Source: Rhodanobacter sp. PCA2 (GTDB lineage: Bacteria > Pseudomonadota > Gammaproteobacteria > Xanthomonadales > Rhodanobacteraceae). From it: a stretch of 51,914 nucleotides of DNA. Position 1 is the first letter of the stretch; each line of letters begins with the position of its first letter. The translations under genes and the position numbers were made by a program. Shown here piece by piece: positions 35,066-44,135 of the stretch. The notes beneath the pieces are model-generated. The model was not told the origin of the DNA. It worked only from the letters and a program-made list of their open reading frames with translations, and did not search any database. The stretch covers positions 1-51,914 of the forward strand of contig NZ_NJIC01000054.1 in assembly GCF_013620825.1 (NCBI RefSeq). Direction: 5' to 3'.

Positions 35066-35424
35066 GATTTTGAAATCAGTGAGTTACATGTAAAATGTCG
35101 TGTGGGACTGCAGGTTGATGATACAGTCGTATGTGCCTGCGAAGATTAATCTTAATTTAACGACGATTCCACGCCACTTGCAAGTCCTTGTATCGCGGCG
35201 GTTTGTCGGTCCCGACTGGCTGCGGAAAGCCATGCATCGGCCGTACCAAATGGGCTGGCCGCAGGCGTGCACAGGGTGGTTCGGCGCCTGATTGGGCGGG
35301 CGGTCACGCCCCGGGTGTCGATCCGGTGCGTTTTTTCCGTATTCGGGCTGCCCTCGCGGACGGCTTCGCCGTGCCACGCGCCACGCCCCGGCCCGCGGGC
35401 CGGGGCAGATATGGACCCGTTGGG
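35066..35424 (-). other. AT-rich leader and non-coding gap before the SPFH gene
   Basis: No supported gene in 359 bases. Just before the SPFH start are an imperfect GATTT/AAATC repeat (35066-35077) and a perfect palindrome TTACATGTAA (35084-35093), which could be an operator. 35130-35170 is AT-rich against a GC-rich background, compatible with a promoter. The rest, to the pirin stop, shows nothing notable. Confidence 0.5.
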
Positions 35425-36258
35425 TCAGAACTTGCCGGCGCGGAAGTCGGCGATCGCCTCGTGGATCTGCTCGGGCGTGTTCATCACGAACGGTCCGTAG
35501 CGGGTGACCTGCTCGTTGAGCGGCCGGCCCGCGACCAGCAGCACCCGCGCCGGCGCCTCACCGCCGCCGATGCGCACGCTGTCGCCGGGCGACAGCACCG
35601 CCAGCTCGCTGCGGGCGAGCCTGTCGCCGGCCACCTGGGCATCCGCGCCGTCGAACACGTAGGCGAAGGCGTGATGCCCTTCCGGCAGCGGAACCTCGAT
35701 CTGGGCGCCCGGTTCGACCGCGATGTCCAGGTACACCGGCGCGGTGACGATGCCGGCCACCGGGCCGGTGGCGCCGGCCAGCTCGCCGGCGATCACCTTC
35801 ACGGTGACGCCCTCGGCCGGATGCACCACCGGGATGCGTTCGGGGCCGATGTCCTGGTAGCGCGGCGCGGTCATCTTGTCGCTGGCGGGCAGGTTCACCC
35901 ACAGCTGGAAGCCCCACATCAGGCCGTCTTCCTGTTGCGGCATCTCCGAATGCAGGATGCCGCGCCCGGCGGTCATCCACTGCACGCTGCCGGCCACGAG
36001 GTCGCCGCGGTTGCCGTGGTTGTCGCCGTGCTGCATGTGGCCGGCCAGCATGTAGGTGACCGTCTCGAAGCCGCGGTGCGGATGCTCGGGGAAGCCGGCG
36101 ATGTAGTCGTCGGCGCTGTCGGAGCGGAACTCGTCCAGCAGCAGGAAGGGGTCGAGCATGTCCAGCCCGGGCTGGCCGATGATGCGCTTCAGCTTCACGC
36201 CCGCGCCGTCGGCGGTGTCGATGCCGCGGATGCGGCGGATGATGCGGCGTTCGCTCAT
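35425..36258 (-). CDS. Pirin family protein
   Basis: A 277-residue bicupin of the pirin family. The metal-binding N-terminal cupin is seen in EHPHRGFETVTYMLAGHMQHGDNHGNRG near residues 58-85 and VQWMTAGRGILHSEMP near 92-107, with conserved His and Glu ligands. The C-terminal pirin_C domain follows (PEGHHAFAYVFDGADA near 195-210). Some pirins are quercetinases and others bind redox or transcription partners; the activity here is undetermined. The ATG at 36258 (MSERRIIRRIRG) is used because longer frames read into repeat DNA. Confidence 0.92.
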   Translation of the reverse strand: MSERRIIRRIRGIDTADGAGVKLKRIIGQPGLDMLDPFLLLDEFRSDSADDYIAGFPEHPHRGFETVTYMLAGHMQHGDNHGNRGDLVAGSVQWMTAGRGILHSEMPQQEDGLMWGFQLWVNLPASDKMTAPRYQDIGPERIPVVHPAEGVTVKVIAGELAGATGPVAGIVTAPVYLDIAVEPGAQIEVPLPEGHHAFAYVFDGADAQVAGDRLARSELAVLSPGDSVRIGGGEAPARVLLVAGRPLNEQVTRYGPFVMNTPEQIHEAIADFRAGKF

Positions 36259-36380
36259 GGCGATGCTCCGGTGAGTTGATGCCGCCAAGATGCGCGCGTG
36301 CGGGGCGTTATCCAAGCCGCGCCGTCGGAACAGATTGTTTCGCTGTGCGAACCAGGAGGCCCGCGGGATGCTCTGACTTT

Positions 36381-36577
36381 GCTCGTCATCCCAGCGAAGG
36401 CTGGACAAGCGCAAAGCGCGCAGAACGCCCGCAGGGCGGCCCCGAAGGGGCGAGCGCAGCGAGTCATCCAGTGCCTGCAGGCCATGGAACACAAAGGCAC
36501 TGGATGACCAGCTTCGCTGTTGTGAAGCGCCTCCTGCTTGACCGGCCCTTCGGCCGTTGAAAGCCGCAGGAATGACG
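36381..36577. mobile_element. MITE-like palindromic element, copy 1 (shortened left arm)
   Basis: It begins GCTCGTCATCCCAGCG and ends CCGCAGGAATGACG. An inner 13-base inverted pair GTCATCCAGTGCC (36463) / GGCACTGGATGAC (36496-36508) is perfect. Most of it is near identical to 50363-50583, but the left arm lacks ~25 bases, so the long terminal inverted repeat is incomplete. No coding capacity. Confidence 0.8.
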
Positions 36578-36759
36578 GGGGGGCAGTCGATTAGTCGGAC
36601 CTTCCCAAGCCAAGGCTGTGATTGATTGTCCAAAAAGCGCTTTCCGGCGCTTTTCGGACTCGCCCGGCCCGGCCGATGGCCGGCTCGGGCTCCGCCAGCC
36701 GATCGCTGAGCGATCGGCTGGCGTGGGGGTCATCCATGGCCCGCGGCTTTCGCCGTGGC
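36578..36759. other. Hairpin-rich gap downstream of UPF0149 gene
   Basis: Contains a terminator-like stem AAAAGCGC / GCGCTTTT (36633-36654) with T/A runs on both sides and a perfect 14-base stem with a 3-base loop (36693-36723, arm CGCCAGCCGATCGC). No gene is visible. The first hairpin may end transcripts arriving from either side. Confidence 0.6.
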
Positions 36760-37449
36760 TCAGTGCACCCAGTGTCCGCTGCGGTGGCGCGGCGGCGCGT
36801 TGTCGCCGCGGGGTTCGGGTTCGGTGTGTCGCTGCACCATCGCCTCGAGTTCCTCCTCGGTGACGGGCTTGGCCTGCCAGTACTGGCCCACGGCCTCGAG
36901 CACGGCGGGCACCTGGGCCAGGCACTCGTCGTATTCCTCGTCGCTGAGCTTCTCGAATTCGGCCTCGGAGCTGAGCACGCCGTCGTCCACCGCCAGCGCC
37001 ATCACCGGGCCCAGCAGTTCCATCAGCTGGGGGTCGTCGGCGAGGCGGCTTTCCCACAGCACGGCGCGCAGGTCGATGCCGCGGCTGAAGCCTTCGCACC
37101 AGCCGGCGGCGGAGAGCTGCGGGCCGGTGTCGGTGTCGACCTCGCCCAGCACGGGCTCGTAGGCGTCCACGTCCAGCTCGGCGCTGATCGAGTCGTTGAG
37201 CTTGGCCAGCAGCTCCAGCACGCGGTTGCCTTCGGCCTCGTCGGCGAACGGCTCGTGCAGCACCTCGGGCAGCCATTCGTCCGGCAGCACCTGCAGCGGT
37301 CCCACCGCGAGCGCGCTGAGCAGGCCGTGCACGCCGTCCAGCAGCAGGCGGCCGTCCTCGCCGCTGGTGTGGGCGCGCAGGTAGCGGTCCAGTTCGTCGA
37401 GTTCGTTGTCGGTGAGGGAGCTGGGCCAGTCGGTCTTGCTAGTGTTCAT
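36760..37449 (-). CDS. UPF0149 family protein (YecA/YgfB-like)
   Basis: A 229-residue acidic protein of the UPF0149 family. Typical blocks: LDELDRYLRAHT near residues 18-29, LDGVHGLLSALAVGPLQVLPDEWLPEVL near 37-64, AAGWCEGFSRGIDLR near 115-129, and DDPQLMELLGPVMALA near 140-155. It lacks the C-terminal SEC-C zinc motif; instead it ends in a His/Arg-rich tail. YgfB in Pseudomonas is reported to affect gene regulation; the role here is unknown. Its ATG overlaps the xthA stop by 4 bases (ATGA), so it is the second gene of an xthA operon. Confidence 0.85.
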   Translation of the reverse strand: MNTSKTDWPSSLTDNELDELDRYLRAHTSGEDGRLLLDGVHGLLSALAVGPLQVLPDEWLPEVLHEPFADEAEGNRVLELLAKLNDSISAELDVDAYEPVLGEVDTDTGPQLSAAGWCEGFSRGIDLRAVLWESRLADDPQLMELLGPVMALAVDDGVLSSEAEFEKLSDEEYDECLAQVPAVLEAVGQYWQAKPVTEEELEAMVQRHTEPEPRGDNAPPRHRSGHWVH

Positions 37450-38225
37450 CGAATATCCAGTTGCACGGTCACCGGCGTGTGGTCGGAGGGGCGCTCCCAG
37501 CGCCGCGGTTCCCGATCGATCGCCGCGGCGACGGCGGCGGGTTTCAAGGCGTCGCCGAGCAGGATCAGGTCGATGCGCAGGCCCATGTTGCGACGGAACG
37601 CGGCTTGCCGGTAGTCCCACCAGCTGTAGTGGCTGCCGTCGCTTTCGAACAGCCGGAAGCTGTCGTGCATGCCCAGGTCGGTGATCGCCTTCAGCGCGGC
37701 GCGCTCGGGCGGCGAGCACAGGATGTCCTCGCCCCAGGCGACGGGGTCGTACACGTCGCGGTCGTCCGGCGCGATGTTGAAGTCGCCCAGCACCACCAGG
37801 TGCGGGTGGCGCTCGATCTCGCGGGCGAGGAATTCGCGCACGCGCTCCAGCCAGTGCAGCTTGTAGGCGTATTTCTCGTCGCCCACCGCCTTGCCGTTGA
37901 CCACGTAGAGGTCGACCACGCGCAGGCCGCCCACGCTGGCGGCGAGGATGCGCCGCTGCGGGTCGTCCAGCCCGGGAATGTCGGTGACCACGTCGGCGAA
38001 GTCGCCGAGCGCGTCGCGGGCGAGGATCGCCACGCCGTTGTAGGTCTTCTGTCCGGAAAACACCGCGCGATAGCCCGCGGCGGCCAGTTCGGCCGCGGGG
38101 AACTTCGCATCCTCCAGCTTGGTTTCCTGCAGCGCCACGATGTCCGGCTGCGCGTCCGCCAGCCACTGCGTCAGCTGCGGCAGGCGCACCTTCAGCGAGT
38201 TCACGTTCCACGAGGCGATCTTCAT
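37446..38225 (-). CDS. xthA: Exodeoxyribonuclease III
   Basis: A 259-residue ExoIII/AP endonuclease. All catalytic motifs are present: IASWNVNSLKVRLPQL near residues 3-18, ALQETKLED near 31-39 with the metal-binding Glu, VDLYVVNG near 103-110, LGDFNIAPDDRDVYDP near 146-161 (Asp/Asn pair), and WERPSDHTPVTVQLD near 242-256 with the SDHxPV His. It cuts at abasic sites and removes 3' blocks in base excision repair. It is translationally coupled to the downstream UPF0149 gene and divergent from the cold-shock gene. Confidence 0.96.
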   Translation of the reverse strand: MKIASWNVNSLKVRLPQLTQWLADAQPDIVALQETKLEDAKFPAAELAAAGYRAVFSGQKTYNGVAILARDALGDFADVVTDIPGLDDPQRRILAASVGGLRVVDLYVVNGKAVGDEKYAYKLHWLERVREFLAREIERHPHLVVLGDFNIAPDDRDVYDPVAWGEDILCSPPERAALKAITDLGMHDSFRLFESDGSHYSWWDYRQAAFRRNMGLRIDLILLGDALKPAAVAAAIDREPRRWERPSDHTPVTVQLDIR

Positions 38226-38492
38226 GCCGGCATTGTAAGTGCCTGTCCGTGATCTCCAAACCCCGCCGCCGCGGCCCGGGAGCGCCAGCGACGGGCGACG
38301 GGAAACCCCCGCGTAGCGGCCCGGGCCCGGGTTGCCGGTAGCTGAACCGCCCGTAACGCAGCCCGGCATCCGACGGGTTTTCCATGTAAGCTCGCCGTGG
38401 CAAGGGCCGGGGAGGACTCGGATTTCCTGCTCCATATTGCGGCCAGGCGCTCCGTCCGACCGCAAACCATTCATGTTTCAAAGGTATGTGTC

Positions 38493-38702
38493 ATGTCGGA
38501 ACGTCAGAGCGGTACGGTCAAGTGGTTCAACGACGCCAAGGGCTTCGGCTTCATCACCCCGGAAAGCGGTGAGGACCTGTTCGTGCATTTCCGCGCGATC
38601 CAGGGCAACGGCTTCAAGTCGCTGCAGGAAGGCGAGCGCGTCACTTTCGTGGTCACCAAGGGTCCGAAGGGCCTGCAGGCCGAGGAAGTGCAGAAGGCCT
38701 GA
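38493..38702 (+). CDS. Cold-shock protein (CspA family)
   Basis: A 69-residue single cold-shock domain. RNP1 is KGFGFITP (residues ~16-23) and RNP2 is LFVHFRAI (~29-36), with the KWFNDAKG start conserved. These proteins bind single-stranded RNA and DNA and melt secondary structure. About 265 bases separate it from the divergent xthA start, leaving room for the long structured leader typical of csp genes; no precise promoter is fixed. A strong terminator follows at 38728. Confidence 0.96.
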   Translation: MSERQSGTVKWFNDAKGFGFITPESGEDLFVHFRAIQGNGFKSLQEGERVTFVVTKGPKGLQAEEVQKA

Positions 38703-38727
38703 GCCTTCGGCACTCCGTCGCCTGGGA

Positions 38728-38757
38728 AAGCCCGCCGCAAGGCGGGCTTTTTCTTTG
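38728..38757 (+). terminator. Rho-independent terminator of the cold-shock gene
   Basis: AAAGCCCGCC / GGCGGGCTTT stem with a short GCAA loop, followed directly by TTCTTT, 26 bases after the stop codon. Confidence 0.92.
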
Positions 38758-38825
38758 CGCGCCTGTCGGCATTGCAATCGCCGGCGCCGGCCTGCAGGCT
38801 GGCGGCATCGCCCATGGAGGTTGCC

Positions 38826-39527
38826 ATGCTTGCCGACGATCTGTTGCTGCTCGCCCTCGACGACGAACGCGGCACGGTGCTGCCCCAGGCGGCGCTGGGC
38901 CTGCCGTATGGCCTGGCCGGCGGCGTGCTGATGGAGCTGGGCCTGCGTGGCCTGCTGCGGATGGACGGGGAAAAGCTGTCCGCCGTCGGCACGACCGGGG
39001 ACGCGATCCTGGACGACGCCTTGCGCGACATCGAGGCCAGGCCCGGCAAGACCGTCGCGCACTGGATCGCCCGCCTCTCCGGCGGGTCGCCCGGACTGCG
39101 CCAGCGCCTGCTGGACCGCCTGGTGGCGCAGGGCACGCTGGAAAAGCGCGAGCAACGCATCCTGCTGCTGTTCCATCACACGGTGTATCCGGAGCGCGAC
39201 GGACGCGTCGAGCACGACGTCCGCGCCCGCCTCGACGACGCGCTGCTGCACGGCGCGCGGCCGGATGCACCCATCGCGGCCTTGATCCATCTCGCCACGG
39301 CGTGCCAGCTGCTGGACGCGCTGTACCCGAAGGCGCAACACGCCGCGATAAAGGCCCGCGTCGCGCAACTCGACGATCCGCAACGCCTGGCGGCCGACAG
39401 CGTGGCGAACGCGGTCCAGCAGGCCCAGGCGGCCGCCGTCATGGCGGCGATGAGCGGCGCCATCGTCGCTTCCACCATCGCCGCGACGTCCGCGGCCTGT
39501 GCCGCCACCAGCGCGAGCTGCCACTGA
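38826..39527 (+). CDS. GPP34/GOLPH3-like domain protein
   Basis: A 233-residue protein of the GPP34 (GOLPH3/Vps74) family. The N-terminus LADDLLLLALDDERGTVLPQAALGLPYGLAGGVLMELGLRGLL (residues 2-44) matches the family opening, and the VAHWIARLSGGSPGLRQRLLDRLVAQGTLEKRE block follows (~80-112). In eukaryotes the domain binds PI4P and retains Golgi enzymes; in bacteria, mostly actinobacteria, it is uncharacterised. The C-terminal 40 residues are Ala-rich with a hydrophobic stretch (AAAVMAAMSGAIVASTIAATSAACAAT type) and a few Cys, possibly membrane associated. GGAGG lies 5 bases before the ATG. Confidence 0.8.
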   Translation: MLADDLLLLALDDERGTVLPQAALGLPYGLAGGVLMELGLRGLLRMDGEKLSAVGTTGDAILDDALRDIEARPGKTVAHWIARLSGGSPGLRQRLLDRLVAQGTLEKREQRILLLFHHTVYPERDGRVEHDVRARLDDALLHGARPDAPIAALIHLATACQLLDALYPKAQHAAIKARVAQLDDPQRLAADSVANAVQQAQAAAVMAAMSGAIVASTIAATSAACAATSASCH

Positions 39528-39569
39528 AGGCGGCGCGGCAAGCCGTGGCGACCTGACGCGCTCAGCGCG

Positions 39570-41630
39570 TCATTCGAGCAGGCCGTGGCTGCGCAGCAGG
39601 GCCTCCGACTCGGGCTTGCGGCCGCGGAACGCGACGAAGCTTTCCAGCGCGGGGCGGCTGGCGCCCACGGACAGCACCTCGCGGCGGAAGCGTTCGCCGG
39701 TGGCGGGATCGATCACGCTGCCGCCTTGCTTCGCCGCGTCCTCGAACGCGCCGAACGCGTCGGCGCTGAGCAGTTCGGCCCACAGGTAGCTGTAGTAACC
39801 GGCCGCGTAGCCGCCCGCGAAGACATGCGAGAACGCATGCGGGAAGCGCTGCCACGCCGGCGGGTGCAGCACCGCCACCTGCTTGCGCGCCTCGCCCAGC
39901 ACGGCCAGCGCGCGGGCGCCCCGCGCGGGGTCGTAGCCCAGGTGCAGGCTGAAGTCGAACAGCGCGAATTCCAGCTGGCGCACCAGGAACAGGCCGGCGT
40001 GGAAATGCCGCGCCGCCAGCATGCGCCGGAACAGCTCCTCCGGCAGCGTTTCGCCGGTCTGCCAGTGGCGCGCGAACAGGTCCAGCGCCTCGCGGTTCCA
40101 GCCGAAGTTCTCCATGAACTGGCTGGGCAGTTCCACCGCGTCCCACTCCACGCCGTCGATGCCGCCGATGGAGGGCAGGGCGATCTCGGTGAGCAGGTGG
40201 TGCAGGCCGTGGCCGAATTCGTGGAACAGGGTGAGCACGTCGTCGTGCGTCAGCAAGGCGGGCCGGCCCTCGGTGGGCGGCGCGAAGTTGCAGGTGAGGA
40301 AGGCCACCGGCAGCTGTTTCGCGTCGCCGTCGTCGAAGCGGGCGCGGCACACGTCCATCCACGCGCCGCCGCGCTTGCCGTTGCGCGCATAGAGGTCGAC
40401 GTAGGCGCCGGCGAAGACGCGGCCGTCGGCGTCCTGCACGTCGTAGTAGCGCACGTCGGGATGCCACACGTCGACGCCCTCGCGCGGCGCAAGGCGGATG
40501 CCGTAGAGCTTGTGCACGATGGCCCACAACCCGTCGATCACCGCGGGCAGCGGGAAGTAGGGCTTGAGCTGTTCCTCGTCGAGGTCGTAGCTGCGCTGGC
40601 GCAGCTTCTCGGACGCGTAGGCCACGTCCCAGGGCTCCAGCATGTCCAGCCCCAGCTCGCTGCGCGCGAAATCGCGCAGCGTGGCCAGCTCGCGCTGCGC
40701 CACCGGCTTCGCGCGCGCGGCGAGGTCGTGCAGGAATTCCATCACCTCGGTGGGCGAGCCGGCCATCTTGGTGGCCAGCGATTCCTCGGCCGCGTTGGCG
40801 TAGCCGAGCAGCTGCGCGGCCTCGTGGCGCAGCGCCATGATGCGTTCGATGCGCGCGGAGTTGTCGTACTTGCCGGCGTGCGGGCCCTGGTCGGAAGCGC
40901 GCGTCTGGTAGGCCCAGTACACGCGCTCGCGCAGGCCGCGGTTGTCGGCGTAGGTGAGCACGGCCTGCACGCTGGGCTGCTTCAGCGTGACGAGGTAGCC
41001 GTCCAGGTCCTGTTCCTTCGCGTACTGGCGCAGCACCGCGCGGCCGGACTCGGGGATGCCGGCGAGGTCGCGCTCGTCGGTGACGTGCTCGTGCCAGGCA
41101 TCGGTGGCGTCGAGCACCGCGTTGGAGAACTCGGTGGACAGCTTGCTGAGCTCCACGCCGATCTCGCGGAAGCGCGTGCGCGCGGGCTCCTCCAGCGCCA
41201 CGCCGGACAGCCTGAAATCGTGCAGCGCATGTTCCACCAGCGCGCGCTCGGGCCGGCCCAGCGCGGCGAACGCGGGCGCGTCGGCCACGGCCTGCACGGC
41301 GGCGTAGAGCTGGCGGTTCTGGCCCTGTTCCAGGCCGTAGTCGGTGAGCTTTTCCTCGGCCGGGCCGTAGACCTCGCGCAGCGCGGGGCTGTCGGCCACC
41401 GAATGCAGGTGCGAGACCGGCGCCCAGGCGCGGGCGAGGCGTTGTTCCAACCGCTCCTGGCCCAGCATCACGTGCGCGAAATCGCGCGGCGCATCGGGTG
41501 CGGCGAGCGCCGCGATGGCGGCGCGGTCGTCGGCCAGCAGGGCGTCGATCGCCGGCGCCACGTGCCCGGGACGGATGCGGGAAAACGCCGGCAGCGCGTC
41601 GTCGGCCAGCAGCGGGTTGTCATGGTTCAT
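39570..41630 (-). CDS. prlC: Oligopeptidase A (M3 metallopeptidase)
   Basis: A 686-residue M3 family zinc metallopeptidase. The HEFGHGLHHLL motif near residues 474-484 provides two zinc His and the catalytic Glu; the third ligand Glu is in ELPSQFMENFGWNREAL about 27 residues later. The upstream VFAGAYVDLYARNGKRGGAW block is typical of OpdA. It is a cytoplasmic enzyme that degrades signal peptides and other short peptides. The start at 41630 (MNHDNPLLADD) has AAGGAG 6 bases upstream. The stop shares a small hairpin (39554-39572) with the convergent GPP34 gene. Confidence 0.96.
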   Translation of the reverse strand: MNHDNPLLADDALPAFSRIRPGHVAPAIDALLADDRAAIAALAAPDAPRDFAHVMLGQERLEQRLARAWAPVSHLHSVADSPALREVYGPAEEKLTDYGLEQGQNRQLYAAVQAVADAPAFAALGRPERALVEHALHDFRLSGVALEEPARTRFREIGVELSKLSTEFSNAVLDATDAWHEHVTDERDLAGIPESGRAVLRQYAKEQDLDGYLVTLKQPSVQAVLTYADNRGLRERVYWAYQTRASDQGPHAGKYDNSARIERIMALRHEAAQLLGYANAAEESLATKMAGSPTEVMEFLHDLAARAKPVAQRELATLRDFARSELGLDMLEPWDVAYASEKLRQRSYDLDEEQLKPYFPLPAVIDGLWAIVHKLYGIRLAPREGVDVWHPDVRYYDVQDADGRVFAGAYVDLYARNGKRGGAWMDVCRARFDDGDAKQLPVAFLTCNFAPPTEGRPALLTHDDVLTLFHEFGHGLHHLLTEIALPSIGGIDGVEWDAVELPSQFMENFGWNREALDLFARHWQTGETLPEELFRRMLAARHFHAGLFLVRQLEFALFDFSLHLGYDPARGARALAVLGEARKQVAVLHPPAWQRFPHAFSHVFAGGYAAGYYSYLWAELLSADAFGAFEDAAKQGGSVIDPATGERFRREVLSVGASRPALESFVAFRGRKPESEALLRSHGLLE

Positions 41631-41733
41631 GGAAGCTCCTTGTCGACGCGAAGCGTGGCGAGCGGACCGGGCGAAAGCAAGCACGGAGGCGTGACGGATT
41701 CAGCTGTCATGCCGGGGGCGTAGCATCCGCGGC

Positions 41734-43455
41734 ATGTCGCCGACCGAGCTGGCCGAACTGATGGGTCGCACCGCGCTGTTCGCCCACCTGGGCGATGCGC
41801 AGCGTGCGGCGCTGGGCCGGCAGATGCGCTGGCTGTGCGTGCCCGGCGGGCAATACCTGTTCAAGGCGGGCGATCCGGCCGACGCGCTGTACCTGCTGCG
41901 CAGCGGCAGCCTCGGCGTGTTCGACGGCCCCACCACCCTGCTGCACCAGCTGGCGGCCGGCGAATGCGTGGGCGAGGCCAGCCTGCTCGGCGAGGACGGC
42001 CACCGCCTTTCCGTGCGCGCGCTGCGCGATTCCGAACTGCTGCGGCTGGACCGCAGCGCGTACGAGGCGCTGATCGAGCACCATCCCCGCGCGATGCTGG
42101 ACGTGGCCCGCGTGGCGATGCAGCAACTGCTGCAGGACGGACAGCGCGACAGCACGCCGGACAAGCCGCGCACCTTCGCCATCCTGCCGGTGGACACCGG
42201 CGTGCCCGTGCGTCCGCTGGCGCTGCAGCTGGCGAAGGCGCTGGAGGCGCACGGCAGCTGCACGGTGATCGACGCCGAAGCGGGCGCCAACCGCGGCAGC
42301 GACTGGTTCGCCGAGCGCGAGGCCGAGGCACGCTTCGTGATCTACCTCGACAGCACCGGCGATGCGCTGTGGCGCCAGCGCTGCCTGCGCCAGGCCGACG
42401 TGCTGCTGCTGCCCGCGCTGGCCGCCAAGCCGGCACGGCCCTGGCCGGAGGCCGCGCCCGGCCATCCCTCGCGCGTGCGGCACCGCCCGCGCCACCTGCT
42501 GCTGCTGCACGCAGGGCGCCAGGTGCAGCTGGGCGTGGCGCAGCGCTGGCGCGCGCAGTTCAGCGGCGCGCTGCAGCATCACCACATCCGTGGCGAGGAC
42601 GACGTCGCGCGCGTGGCGCGGCTGGCCAGCGGCCATGGCCGCGGCCTGGTGCTGGCCGGCGGCGGCGCGCGCGGACTGGCCCACCTCGGCGCGCTGAAGG
42701 CGCTGCGCGAGGCCGGCCACGTGTTCGACGCGGTCGGCGGCACCAGCATCGGGGCGATCATCGGCGCCGGCGTGGCGGACGGCTGGGATACGCCGACGCT
42801 GATGCGCAAGTACCACGCCGCCTTCGTGCGCGGCCGCCCGCTGTCGGACTGGACCCTGCCGCTGGTGGCGCTGACCCGCGGCCGCCGCGCCGCGACGCTG
42901 ATGCGCGAGGTGTTCGGCGCGATCGACATCGAGGACCTGCCCACGCCGTTCTTCTGCGTCTCCACCAACCTCTCCGGCGCGGGCCGCGTGGTGCACCGGC
43001 ACGGGCCGCTGTGGCTCTGGCTGCGCGCCTCCAGCGCGATCCCCGGCGTGCTGCCGCCGGTGCTGAAGCACGGCGAGGTCTACGTGGACGGCGCGCTGGT
43101 GGACAACCTGCCCACCGACGTGATGGCCGCCGACGGCCTCGCCCACATCACTGCGGTAAGCATCCGCGCCGACATCGAACTGCGCGGCGGCGTCGACGAT
43201 TTCGCCACGCCGCCATGGTGGCGCCTGCTGCTGCAACAGCGCAGCGAACCGCGCTGGCCACGGCTGGTGTCCACGCTCACCCGCGCCGCGATGGTCAACA
43301 GCGAGGAGGCCGGCGAGCACTGCCGCGCGCTGGCGCAGCGGCTGATCACGCCGCCGCTGGAGCATGTCGGTTCGCTGGACTGGAAGGACTGGGAGAAAGC
43401 GGTGGAGGCGGGCTATCGAGAGACGATGCGCGTGCTCGAGGCGGAGCGCAGGTGA
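41734..43455 (+). CDS. cNMP-binding patatin (NTE-like esterase)
   Basis: A 573-residue two-part protein. Residues ~13-125 form a cyclic nucleotide-binding domain (FAHLGDAQRAALGRQM, then GGQYLFKAGDPADALYLLRSGSLGVF, and GECVGEASLLGEDGHRLSVRALRDSELLRL). Residues ~300-480 form a patatin domain: oxyanion GGGARGLAHLGALKAL, nucleophile GGTSIGAIIGAGV, and catalytic DGALVDNLPTDVM. The order matches bacterial neuropathy-target-esterase-like phospholipases. The middle region (~145-290) resembles the family's linker without clear motifs. No transmembrane helix. Possible control by cAMP or c-di-GMP is inferred from the domain only. Confidence 0.92.
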   Translation: MSPTELAELMGRTALFAHLGDAQRAALGRQMRWLCVPGGQYLFKAGDPADALYLLRSGSLGVFDGPTTLLHQLAAGECVGEASLLGEDGHRLSVRALRDSELLRLDRSAYEALIEHHPRAMLDVARVAMQQLLQDGQRDSTPDKPRTFAILPVDTGVPVRPLALQLAKALEAHGSCTVIDAEAGANRGSDWFAEREAEARFVIYLDSTGDALWRQRCLRQADVLLLPALAAKPARPWPEAAPGHPSRVRHRPRHLLLLHAGRQVQLGVAQRWRAQFSGALQHHHIRGEDDVARVARLASGHGRGLVLAGGGARGLAHLGALKALREAGHVFDAVGGTSIGAIIGAGVADGWDTPTLMRKYHAAFVRGRPLSDWTLPLVALTRGRRAATLMREVFGAIDIEDLPTPFFCVSTNLSGAGRVVHRHGPLWLWLRASSAIPGVLPPVLKHGEVYVDGALVDNLPTDVMAADGLAHITAVSIRADIELRGGVDDFATPPWWRLLLQQRSEPRWPRLVSTLTRAAMVNSEEAGEHCRALAQRLITPPLEHVGSLDWKDWEKAVEAGYRETMRVLEAERR

Positions 43456-43530
43456 CTCTTTCCGGGAGAGGGCCGGAGGAGAAGTTTCGGCCACCTCTGC
43501 GATTCCGCTTCGACCGCGCCCTCACCCCAA

Positions 43531-43553
43531 CCCCTCTCCCGGAGGGAGAGGGG
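43531..43553. repeat. REP-like hairpin
   Basis: CCCCTCTCCC / GGGAGAGGGG stem with a 3-base loop, followed by CTTTTC. It may also terminate the upstream patatin transcript. Related to the palindrome at 15544. Confidence 0.65.
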
Positions 43554-43598
43554 CTTTTCAAGGGAGAGGGGGTTTGGCGGTGCGGCTAGAATGAGGCG

Positions 43599-44129
43599 AT
43601 GACTACCTTGCGCAGCTACAAGGGCATCGCGCCCGTCATCGGTGAACGCGTCTATGTCGACCCCGCCGCCAGCGTGATCGGCGACGTGGTGCTGGCCGAG
43701 GACGTGTCGATCTGGCCCGGCGCGGTGTTGCGCGGCGACGTGAATCACATCCGCGTGGGCGCGCGCAGCAACATCCAGGACGGCGCGATCGTGCACGTGG
43801 CGCACGCCGGCCGTTACGGTCCGGGCTTCCCCTGCCTGATCGGCGCTGACGTCACCATCGGCCACGCGGCGGTGGTGCATGCCTGCACCATCGAGGACGG
43901 CTGCCTTATCGGCATGCACGCCAGCGTGCTCGACGGCGCGGTGGTGAAGAAATACGGCTTCGTCGGCGCCGGCGCGCTGGTGCCGCCCGGCAAGGTGGTG
44001 GGCGAGCGCGAGCTGTGGCTGGGCAACCCGGCGAAGTTCGCGCGCCGGCTCAGCGACGAACAGGTCGAACAGCTGCTGTATTCGGCCGCGTATTACGTGC
44101 GGCTGAAGGACGACTACCTCGCCGGCTGA
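43599..44129 (+). CDS. Gamma-carbonic anhydrase family protein (YrdA-like)
   Basis: A 176-residue left-handed beta-helix hexapeptide protein. Repeats run from residue ~22 to 135 (ASVIGDVVLAEDVSIWPGAVLRGD). The metal ligands appear as His in IQDGAIVHVAHAG (~59-71) and in DVTIGHAAVVHACTIEDGCLIGMHASVLDGA (~85-115). The closing LWLGNPAKFARRLSDEQ (~144-160) is characteristic of YrdA/PaaY-like members. These are trimeric zinc proteins, some with carbonic anhydrase activity. It is convergent with the small membrane protein gene, stops 6 bases apart. Confidence 0.93.
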   Translation: MTTLRSYKGIAPVIGERVYVDPAASVIGDVVLAEDVSIWPGAVLRGDVNHIRVGARSNIQDGAIVHVAHAGRYGPGFPCLIGADVTIGHAAVVHACTIEDGCLIGMHASVLDGAVVKKYGFVGAGALVPPGKVVGERELWLGNPAKFARRLSDEQVEQLLYSAAYYVRLKDDYLAG

Positions 44130-44135
44130 GCGTGC

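Noticed and set aside
35084-35377. 97-codon minus-strand frame upstream of the SPFH gene
   Set aside because: Arg/Pro-rich start, runs through the AT-rich leader, no similarity recognised.
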